From Nanobdellota archaeon (GTDB taxonomy: Archaea; Nanobdellota; Nanobdellia; Woesearchaeales; CG1-02-33-12), in assembly GCA_018901315.1 (NCBI GenBank), contig JAHIFA010000099.1, positions 1 through 8,225 of the forward strand: a stretch of DNA of 8,225 bases, in the 5' to 3' direction. The position numbers and the translations under genes are program-made. Within the stretch, counting starts at the first letter, position 1, and each line of letters starts with the position of its first letter. Shown here piece by piece: positions 1 to 5,312 of the stretch. The notes beneath the pieces were generated by a model, which was not told the origin of the DNA, did no database searches, and saw only the letters and a list, made by a program, of their open reading frames with translations.

Positions 1-2504
1 AATGGTTTAGGAAAGAGGCAAGCAAAAACCCTGATAAGTATTATGCAACAGATGTTTTGAAGGAAGATGGATTTGTCAGAAAAAAATGCACCAAGTGCGG
101 AAAGTATTTCTGGACCACAAATAAAAACAGGGATTTTTGCGGTGATACTGCCTGCTCAGGCGGATTTAGGTTTTTTGAGGATAATCCCTGCAAGGAAAAG
201 CTAAGTTATATTGAAGTATGGCAGAAATTCTCAAAAATGTTTAAGGAGTTAGGTTACACACCAATAAAACGCTATCCTGTTGTTGCAAGATGGCGCTCTG
301 ACATGGATTTTGTAATAGCAAGCATTGCTGATTTCCAGCCATATGTTGTTAGTGGGGAGGTTGAACCGCCAGCAAATCCTTTAGTAGTGCCTCAATTCTG
401 CTTACGGTTTGGAGATATTGATAATGTTGGAATAACAGGCAGCCACATGACCTGCTTTAATATGATTGGCCAGCATATGTTTGTTTCGCCTGATAAATGG
501 GACCAGAATAAGGTTTTCAGGCACATAAAAAAATGGCTTAACCATGGTTTGGGAATTCCTGATTCAGAGATTACTTTTCATGAAGATGCGTGGGCAGGAG
601 GAGGCAATTTTGGGCCGTGCATGGAATTCTTTTCCCGGGGAGTGGAAATAGGAAACCAGGTTTACATGATGTATGAGCAGACAGAAACCGAGTCAAAAGA
701 GCTTTCATTAAAAGTGCTTGATATGGGAATGGGAATGGAAAGGTGTGCATGGTTCAGCCAGGGCACTCCAACAATTTATGATGCATCATTTCCGTCTGTT
801 GTAAAAAAACTCATAAAAAAAACAGGCATAACCTACAATAAAGAGATTATGAAAAGGTATGTTCCTTATGCAGGATTCCTTAATGTTGATGAGGTTGATG
901 ATATTGACAAGGTATGGAAAGATGTTGCTGATAAAGTGGGGATAAGTGTAGATGAATTAAAAAAAGCCATATTGCCAATGGCAGCCCTTTACTCAATTGC
1001 AGAGCATGCACGAGGCTTGCTTATTGCATTAAGTGATGGTGCACTACCCTCTAATGTTGGGGGGTGTTATAATCTAAGGATGCTTGCAAGGCGCTCATTT
1101 TCATTTATTGACAAATACAGCTGGGATATTAACCTGTCAGATGTCTGCAGGTGGCATGCAGAAGAGCTAAAAGGCGAATTTCCAGAGTTAAGCAAGAACC
1201 TTGATGCAGTTGAAAAAATACTTGATGTTGAAAAGGAGAAATATGAAAACACAAAGCAGAAGTCAAAGCAGATAATTCAGAAGCTAATTAGAAAAGAAAT
1301 AACAGAAAAAAAACTTTTGCAGTTATATGACAGCCATGGCATTGACCCTGAGATCATCAGCAAGGAAGCCCTGAAGCTAGGAAAGACAGTTGATGTTCCA
1401 AAGAATTTCTATTCACTTGTTTCAGAGCTTCATAATGAAGAGAAAAAGGAGATTGTTGAGAAAAAAGAAAAACTTAATTTAAAAGATTTAAATGAAACAA
1501 AAGCACTCTACTTTGATGATTATCGCAAAGATAAATTCAAGGCAAGGGTTCTAAAGATTATTGGCAATAACATTGTTTTAGATAAGACAGTATTTTATCC
1601 TAGCTCCGGGGGCCAGGATCATGACAATGGAAAACTCAATAATCAGGATGTAATTGATGTTTTCAAGCAGGGAAGTGTAATTATTCATGCTCTATCTGAA
1701 AAACCTAAATTCAAAGAGGGGGATGATATTGAGGGAATAATCAACATTGATAGGAGATTGCAGTTGACTCATCACCATACTGCAACGCATATAATAAATG
1801 CAGCTGCAAGAAAAGTCTTAGGACCTCATATAAACCAAGCAGGTGCAAAAAAGACTGTTGAAAAAGCTCATCTTGATATTACTCATTATCAGAGCATTAC
1901 AAATGAGGAGCTTGAAAAAATTGAAAAGCTTGCCAATAAAACAGTTAAGGATAAAATTCCAATTAATTCGAGTTTTATGCCAAGAAATGAGGCTGAAAAA
2001 AAATATGGGATGAGCATTTACCAGGGCGGGGCTGTTCCTGGAAAAGAAATAAGAATTGTTGAAATCAAGGGTTTGGATGTTGAGGCCTGCGGTGGAACAC
2101 ATCTTAAAAACACCTCAGAGGTCGGAAAAATAAGGATATTAAAGTCAACAAAAATCCAGGATGGTGTTGTGAGAATAGAATTTGTTGCAGGCGAGAGAGC
2201 TAAGCATGAAATTGATAAAAAGAAAGTAATCTTGGATGAGCTCTCAAAAATTTTAAATGTTAATGAAGCACAAATTCCTGCAAGGGTAGAAGAATTATTC
2301 ATTAAATGGAAAAAGACAAAAAAGGCCTTAAAAAAAGAAAAGCAAATCTCTAAACAGGATTTTGAACTGAAATCAACAGAAAAATTTCAGGGAGATATTC
2401 TGACAAAAACAGCTGAAGTATTAAAAACACAGCCAGAGCATCTTGGTAAGACAGTAAAAAGATTCATGGATGAGTTAGAATCTTTTAAGAAGAAAATTAA
2501 ATGA
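1..2504 (+). CDS. alaS: Alanyl-tRNA synthetase, archaeal type (5'-truncated by window edge)
   Basis: Class II synthetase that charges tRNA-Ala in the cytoplasm and hydrolyses mischarged Ser/Gly-tRNA-Ala. The reading frame is open to the left edge (first whole codon at 3), and the upstream residues (WFRKEASKNPDKYYATDVL) continue the family, so the TTG at 57 is an internal Leu codon and the true start lies outside. In the 833 visible residues I see an archaeal N-terminal Cys cluster (C29-x2-C32, C46-x4-C51), the catalytic core with RFGDIDNVG and LDMGMGMERCAWF, and an intact editing site: H592-x3-H596 and C696-x3-H700. The C-terminus is short: after the editing domain come two similar charged helical segments (about 742-778 and 798-833), and I see no C-Ala globular domain as in ~900-residue euryarchaeal enzymes. 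The gene ends 2 nt from the convergent DUF2283 gene. The identity is very secure; the start is unknown. Confidence 0.97.
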   Translation, partial: WFRKEASKNPDKYYATDVLKEDGFVRKKCTKCGKYFWTTNKNRDFCGDTACSGGFRFFEDNPCKEKLSYIEVWQKFSKMFKELGYTPIKRYPVVARWRSDMDFVIASIADFQPYVVSGEVEPPANPLVVPQFCLRFGDIDNVGITGSHMTCFNMIGQHMFVSPDKWDQNKVFRHIKKWLNHGLGIPDSEITFHEDAWAGGGNFGPCMEFFSRGVEIGNQVYMMYEQTETESKELSLKVLDMGMGMERCAWFSQGTPTIYDASFPSVVKKLIKKTGITYNKEIMKRYVPYAGFLNVDEVDDIDKVWKDVADKVGISVDELKKAILPMAALYSIAEHARGLLIALSDGALPSNVGGCYNLRMLARRSFSFIDKYSWDINLSDVCRWHAEELKGEFPELSKNLDAVEKILDVEKEKYENTKQKSKQIIQKLIRKEITEKKLLQLYDSHGIDPEIISKEALKLGKTVDVPKNFYSLVSELHNEEKKEIVEKKEKLNLKDLNETKALYFDDYRKDKFKARVLKIIGNNIVLDKTVFYPSSGGQDHDNGKLNNQDVIDVFKQGSVIIHALSEKPKFKEGDDIEGIINIDRRLQLTHHHTATHIINAAARKVLGPHINQAGAKKTVEKAHLDITHYQSITNEELEKIEKLANKTVKDKIPINSSFMPRNEAEKKYGMSIYQGGAVPGKEIRIVEIKGLDVEACGGTHLKNTSEVGKIRILKSTKIQDGVVRIEFVAGERAKHEIDKKKVILDELSKILNVNEAQIPARVEELFIKWKKTKKALKKEKQISKQDFELKSTEKFQGDILTKTAEVLKTQPEHLGKTVKRFMDELESFKKKIK

Positions 2505-2506
2505 TT

Positions 2507-2866
2507 TTACGCATATATTAATGCGGGACTTGATTCTTTAATGCTTGGAATAGATATAATTGGGGATATCTCTCTTATTTTACTTAACAAACATACTTTG
2601 ATTATTAGAAAATTATTTTTTGATTTAATATCTAACTTACATTCAATTAACTGATTTAATATTTTTTTTATAATATTGGTATTCTCACTAACCATAGTTT
2701 TGATTACTTTGGAAGCATTCATTATCTGCATGCCAACAAGTTCTTTTTTGCTGTTATAATCCAAAATAATCTCCCCTAATTCCACACTCCCTTTAGATTT
2801 AGAGTTAGAGTTAAACAAAAATAAATCATCATTCTCTTTATCATAACTAAAATTAAACTTTCGCAT
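2507..2866 (-). CDS. DUF2283 family protein, second gene of a DUF4258-DUF2283 pair
   Basis: A 119-residue protein of the DUF2283 type: the N-terminal half has the family pattern of a YDxENDDLF strand, an ELGEIILDYN turn and GMQIMNAS, and the C-terminus ends in IPSIKESSPAL. The frame also opens with a TTG at 2875, but I chose the ATG at 2866 because it gives the usual short lead-in to the first strand. That start lies inside the end of the DUF4258 gene (14-nt overlap), so translation is probably coupled; I see only a weak purine stretch (TTGAG) before it. No signal peptide or membrane segment is visible. DUF2283 proteins have no established biochemical role. Next to DUF4258 the natural guess is an antitoxin-like partner, which is inference. 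The DNA is much more AT-rich than in the neighbours (21 G/C in 120 bases at 2581-2700), consistent with acquisition by transfer. Confidence 0.8.
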   Translation of the reverse strand: MRKFNFSYDKENDDLFLFNSNSKSKGSVELGEIILDYNSKKELVGMQIMNASKVIKTMVSENTNIIKKILNQLIECKLDIKSKNNFLIIKVCLLSKIREISPIISIPSIKESSPALIYA

Positions 2867-3182
2867 TTTTCTCAATTATGTGTTGCCATCTCCTATTTAT
2901 TTTTATAACAGTACAAACAATACATTTAGCATTAATAACTAAAACATACCTATGACATTGAGTTTTACTGTATCCACAATAACAGTCATATTTTTCTTCA
3001 GTTTCTTTTTCTGCTTTTTGCTTTATAACAAATGACAATCTCGTAGGGTTTATAATATTTTCCTTAACTTCATCTAAATCTATATTTCTAAATATTGCTT
3101 GTTTTTCAGCATGATTTGTTATAATTATATCTTTCTTTTTATAGTTTGATAGTTTTTTTATTAATATATCTTTGTAATTCAT
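2853..3182 (-). CDS. DUF4258 family protein, candidate toxin-like partner of DUF2283
   Basis: A 109-residue protein with the DUF4258 hallmark near the N-terminus: NHAEKQAIFRNIDLDEVKENI (residues about 23-43) matches the family pattern of HA, a few residues, R, x-I, then an acidic helix. It closes with the C-terminal strand and tryptophan VIKINRRWQ (W99). The middle is unusually Cys-rich (C67, C69, C76, C87, C90), which could be a metal site or could be chance. It begins at an ATG with a TATA-like box about 24 nt upstream, so it likely heads a leaderless transcript that also carries the DUF2283 gene. From memory, DUF4258 proteins have been compared with RelE/HigB-like small toxins and often sit beside a small partner; no activity is shown here. 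Base composition is extremely AT-rich. The family call is fairly firm; the toxin role is only a hypothesis. Confidence 0.78.
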   Translation of the reverse strand: MNYKDILIKKLSNYKKKDIIITNHAEKQAIFRNIDLDEVKENIINPTRLSFVIKQKAEKETEEKYDCYCGYSKTQCHRYVLVINAKCIVCTVIKINRRWQHIIEKNAKV

Positions 3183-3202
3183 TCTATTTAAATATTTGGT
3201 CT

Positions 3203-3210
3203 TATTTAAA
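3203..3210 (-). promoter_or_regulatory. TATA-like box for the DUF4258-DUF2283 operon
   Basis: On the minus strand this reads TTTAAATA. Its centre lies about 24 nt before the ATG at 3182, the spacing expected if transcription starts at or next to the start codon (leaderless archaeal mRNA). A second AT-rich TATTTAAATA-like run lies immediately before the ATG but is too close to direct this gene. Confidence 0.5.
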
Positions 3211-3298
3211 CGTTTGCTGAAGTGTAATGCTCTATATTTCCGTAATTTATGTTATTTCTTTCGATCAATCCGTATAATTTTGTTTGATAATTACTGTT

Positions 3299-3353
3299 TT
3301 GTTGATAATCAACAACTAAGACTTATTTATTAATATTTGTTGATAATCAACAA
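3299..3353. repeat. Two identical 17-bp palindromes, 38-nt period
   Basis: TTGTTGATAATCAACAA occurs exactly at 3299-3315 and again at 3337-3353, separated by a 21-nt AT-rich spacer. Each copy is a perfect inverted repeat around a single central base and could also form a hairpin (TTGTTG/CAACAA stem, ATAAT loop). A weaker relative, TTGTTTGATAATTAC, sits at 3280-3294, and all three share the GATAAT core. The pair starts 2 nt beyond the nreA stop and lies roughly 90-150 nt upstream of the DUF4258 TATA box. It could be a dimeric regulator's operator, a 3'-end hairpin for nreA, or a remnant of a mobile repeat. No T-tract follows it in the nreA direction, so a simple terminator is not supported. 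The remaining 3183-3298 region holds the DUF4258 promoter and nothing else I can recognise. Confidence 0.8.
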
Positions 3354-3355
3354 TC

Positions 3356-4585
3356 TTACTTAAGAAATTTGTTAAGCTTTGTCTGGTTTTTTATGTTCCT
3401 GAGAAGTATGCTGTTCTTGAGTAGATTATTAACATCATAGTTGAATTTCTTTTTTATTAATAATTCTGCATATTTTAACATCAGTTCTTTTGAGGCAAAT
3501 TCAATTGGCCTGTTTTTCATTGTTTTTCTTACAGCCTCCCTTACTACCCAGACACCTAAAGGAACAGCATATTCTCCAGTTATAAATCTTAATGCCAGAA
3601 TAGAAGCCTGTTTTTTCATTTTTTCAAGTTTTTCAGCTATTGAGAGCCGTGCAGCATAATATCCTCCTGCGCAGTTTTCAGCATATGTTTTTCTTCCATA
3701 ATATGGCTCATAGTCAGTTGTATAGTTTACATTCTCATCAACATTCCAGCTTGACTTTGGCATATAAGTCTCAAACAATTCATAACTCCATGGTTCTGGA
3801 AATAATAAAATTAAAAAATAATTACCAAGATAAGAGCCAAAAAAAGCAAGATAATCTGCTTGCTTGAAATCTTTGATTTTTTCTATGAGCTCTTTTGCAA
3901 TCATGTCATCTGTTGCAGTTATGCTCCATCTTGTCGGAACCAGCTTTCGGTTTTTCTTAAGGCCAATATTTCCAACACTCAATAGTTTTGTAAGGAAATT
4001 TTCATCAAAATCCTTTTTATGCAAGTAGAGAACTGCACTCTTTGCCTTTAGGTCAATGTCATCAACAACTTTTTCAACATAATGTGATATTTTTGGGTTT
4101 GAGGTTATTTGTACATTTTTCAGCTTTGCATTTGGGCCCATCGGGGCATTATATGAATCAACCTTTAGCTTGAATCTTGGCTTTTCATCTAAGGATAGTT
4201 CAACATCAACTGGCTTTGAGGCCATGCCAACCTCTTTGCTTATATCCAGAAACTTATTTTGTTTTTTTACCTCTATCTTAAATCTTGAGTTTATTAAAGA
4301 AGACCTTAAGTCAACTATTTCTGGTATCTTAAAATTATGCTCTGCCCAATATCTTGGAGCATCATAGAGCTCTGCTTTTTCATCAAGCCTTGCAGGGCTT
4401 AGTACCCCAACATTTACATTTGGATAGCCATAATGGCCAACAAATGGAGCAGGGCTTGAACTAGAAAAATCACTCCTGTCAAGCATCTTTTCAACCTTGA
4501 AAATTGCCTGGCTTTTTGCATAAATAGGGCAAAAACTTTTTCCGCAAAAGCCCCGGCCTTTGCATTTAAGGCATAATGGCTGCAT
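3356..4585 (-). CDS. nreA: DNA repair protein NreA (archaeal Nre family)
   Basis: A 409-residue archaea-specific Nre protein, linked to repair of DNA damage together with PCNA in Haloferax. The N-terminus has a Cys cluster suited to zinc (C5-x2-C8-x5-C14-x4-C19), followed by the family blocks FVGHYGYPNVNVG (48-60), PTRWSITATDD (217-227), and GEYAVPLGVWVVREAVR (about 337-353) in the C-terminal Nre domain. The last residues are Q401-T-K-L404-N-K-F407-L408-K, a PIP-box-like PCNA-binding motif (Q-x-x-h-x-x-a-a with Leu in the final position) exactly at the C-terminus. Length is typical and no signal or membrane segment is seen. The start is an ATG with a TATA-like box about 25 nt upstream. It is transcribed away from tRNA-Gln and ends just before the palindromic repeats. 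The assignment is confident; the exact biochemical activity of the family is not settled. Confidence 0.93.
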   Translation of the reverse strand: MQPLCLKCKGRGFCGKSFCPIYAKSQAIFKVEKMLDRSDFSSSSPAPFVGHYGYPNVNVGVLSPARLDEKAELYDAPRYWAEHNFKIPEIVDLRSSLINSRFKIEVKKQNKFLDISKEVGMASKPVDVELSLDEKPRFKLKVDSYNAPMGPNAKLKNVQITSNPKISHYVEKVVDDIDLKAKSAVLYLHKKDFDENFLTKLLSVGNIGLKKNRKLVPTRWSITATDDMIAKELIEKIKDFKQADYLAFFGSYLGNYFLILLFPEPWSYELFETYMPKSSWNVDENVNYTTDYEPYYGRKTYAENCAGGYYAARLSIAEKLEKMKKQASILALRFITGEYAVPLGVWVVREAVRKTMKNRPIEFASKELMLKYAELLIKKKFNYDVNNLLKNSILLRNIKNQTKLNKFLK

Positions 4586-4606
4586 AAAGTTTGGAAATAA
4601 ACAAAT

Positions 4607-4614
4607 GATTTAAA
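4607..4614 (-). promoter_or_regulatory. TATA-like box of nreA
   Basis: Minus strand reads TTTAAATC, preceded by GAAACC, which resembles a purine-rich BRE. The centre is about 25 nt before the nreA ATG at 4585, implying a leaderless or nearly leaderless transcript. Confidence 0.5.
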
Positions 4615-4631
4615 GGTTTCGAATAAAAAGT

Positions 4632-4639
4632 TTTATAAA
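4632..4639 (+). promoter_or_regulatory. TATA-like box of tRNA-Gln
   Basis: TTTATAAA is centred about 28 nt before the mature 5' end of the tRNA, so transcription would start at or a few bases before the tRNA. The box is a perfect palindrome lying between the divergent nreA and tRNA genes and could in principle act in both directions, but nreA has its own better-placed box at 4607-4614. Confidence 0.5.
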
Positions 4640-4663
4640 CAAAATACAGTTCTTTTAGGGCAT

Positions 4664-4736
4664 AGCCCTGTGGTGTAGTGGCCAATCATTCAAGCCTTTG
4701 GAGCTTGAGACCGCGGTTCGAATCCGCGCAGGGCTA
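4664..4736 (+). tRNA. tRNA-Gln (anticodon UUG)
   Basis: A complete 73-nt cloverleaf. The acceptor stem AGCCCTG/CAGGGCT has 7 perfect pairs and discriminator A at 4736. The anticodon arm CAAGC/GCTTG encloses the loop CTTTGGA, which places TTG at 4698-4700 as the anticodon for CAA/CAG glutamine codons. The T arm CGCGG/CCGCG has loop TTCGAAT. The D stem is weak (three pairs including a G.U) and the variable loop is short (AGAC). No intron is present and CCA is not encoded (the next bases are TTC). In archaea this tRNA is normally glutamylated and then amidated by GatDE. It lies between nreA (divergent) and rps15 (same strand). I see no duplicated 3' end nearby that would mark an integrated element. 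Confidence 0.96.
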
Positions 4737-4747
4737 TTCTACGAAAG

Positions 4748-4753
4748 TTTTTT
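4748..4753 (+). terminator. T-tract terminator of tRNA-Gln, overlapping the rps15 TATA box
   Basis: Six T residues begin 12 nt after the end of the tRNA, in the manner of archaeal U-tract terminators. The last three T's are also the first three of the TTTAAATA box used for rps15, so termination of one unit and initiation of the next share bases. Confidence 0.4.
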
Positions 4754-4758
4754 AAATA
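4751..4758 (+). promoter_or_regulatory. TATA-like box of the rps15-DHH operon
   Basis: TTTAAATA, preceded by a purine-rich CGAAAG stretch (possible BRE). With normal archaeal spacing, transcription starts near 4781, leaving a leader of about 75 nt before the rps15 ATG. This contrasts with the leaderless layout of the other genes here. Confidence 0.5.
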
Positions 4759-4780
4759 AGCTCTGTTTTCTTTTTCATAT

Positions 4781-4856
4781 CAAGAGATAATCCGGTCAAG
4801 GCTGGGTTATACTGGAGACAAGATTCTTTTTCTTGGTCTCTTAGGAGGAAATTAAA
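4781..4856 (+). promoter_or_regulatory. Structured 5' leader of rps15, candidate uS15 autoregulatory RNA
   Basis: Two consecutive hairpins fill the predicted leader. The first pairs 4787-4795 with 4802-4810 (9 bp, two wobbles, 6-nt loop). The second pairs GAGAC/AAGA at 4815-4823 with TCTT/GTCTC at 4831-4840 (one bulged G at 4835). An alternative fold pairs AAGAGA (4782-4787) with TCTCTT (4837-4842) and CAAGA (4819-4823) with TCTTG (4831-4835). Together with the first hairpin this gives a three-way junction ending one base before the Shine-Dalgarno. The first hairpin contains a G4794.U4803 next to G4795-C4802, the same kind of step uS15 recognises in helix 22 of 16S rRNA. Pairings were worked out by eye, with no energy calculation or alignment; the regulatory role is inference. 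Confidence 0.45.
4843..4848 (+). promoter_or_regulatory. Strong Shine-Dalgarno of rps15
   Basis: A perfect AGGAGG lies 8 nt before the ATG at 4857. It is the only strong ribosome binding site I see in the window and fixes the rps15 start. It sits immediately beyond the leader's second stem. Confidence 0.85.
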
Positions 4857-5312
4857 ATGGCAAGAATGTATTCAGGAAGAAAGGGAAAATCAGGCTCAAC
4901 AAAGCCATCAAAAGCAACAAAGCTGAGCTGGATAAGATACAAGCCCAGTGAGATAGAGCTATTGATAGCAAAGATGGCAAAAGAGGGAAAGACATCAAGC
5001 CAGATTGGCTTATTCTTAAGAGATGTTTATGGTATACCTAATATAAAACAGGTTATTGGAAAGAATGTAACAACAATACTAAAAGAAAAAAATCTTTTGT
5101 CAAAAATACCAGAAGATTTAATGGCTTTAATAAAAAAAAGCATTGAATTAAGAAAACATCTGGAATCAAACAAGCATGATATGCCTGCAAAAAGAGGCTT
5201 AGAGCTAACTGAATCAAAAATCAGAAAATTAGTCAAATATTACAAGAAAACGAAGAAGCTTGAAAAGGACTGGAAATATGATCAGGATAAGATAAGGCTT
5301 CTTATAGAGTGA
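4857..5312 (+). CDS. rps15: 30S ribosomal protein S15 (uS15, archaeal/eukaryotic form)
   Basis: A 151-residue small-subunit protein that binds the central domain of 16S rRNA. The N-terminal third (MARMYSGRKGKSGSTKP, then SWIRYKPSEIELLIAKMAKEG) is the extension found in archaeal S15 and eukaryotic S13 but absent from the ~89-residue bacterial protein. The C-terminal part carries the S15 signature: LRKHLESNKHDMPAKRG at 98-114, followed by SKIRKLVKYYKKTKKL. Length is normal for the family. The start is set by AGGAGG 8 nt upstream. The stop overlaps the GTG of the DHH nuclease gene by 4 nt (GTGA), giving a translationally coupled two-gene operon; linkage of S15 to a RecJ-like gene is also known in Thermococcales. 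The structured leader suggests feedback control. Confidence 0.97.
   Translation: MARMYSGRKGKSGSTKPSKATKLSWIRYKPSEIELLIAKMAKEGKTSSQIGLFLRDVYGIPNIKQVIGKNVTTILKEKNLLSKIPEDLMALIKKSIELRKHLESNKHDMPAKRGLELTESKIRKLVKYYKKTKKLEKDWKYDQDKIRLLIE

Noticed and set aside
2867..2875. TTG start at 2875 for the DUF2283 gene
   Set aside because: It gives only three extra residues with a weaker codon; the ATG at 2866 fits the family's N-terminus as well or better.
3299..3353. A minimal CRISPR array
   Set aside because: There are only two 17-bp units with a 21-nt AT-rich spacer, the units are too short and fully palindromic, and no cas gene is in the window.
4664..4736. An integrated element using tRNA-Gln as attachment site
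   Set aside because: No integrase is present and I found no second copy of the tRNA 3' end in the window.
4787..4842. A C/D box small RNA or metabolite riboswitch upstream of rps15
   Set aside because: I see no RUGAUGA/CUGA box pair, and the stems do not match a riboswitch class I know; a ribosomal-protein leader is the simpler reading.
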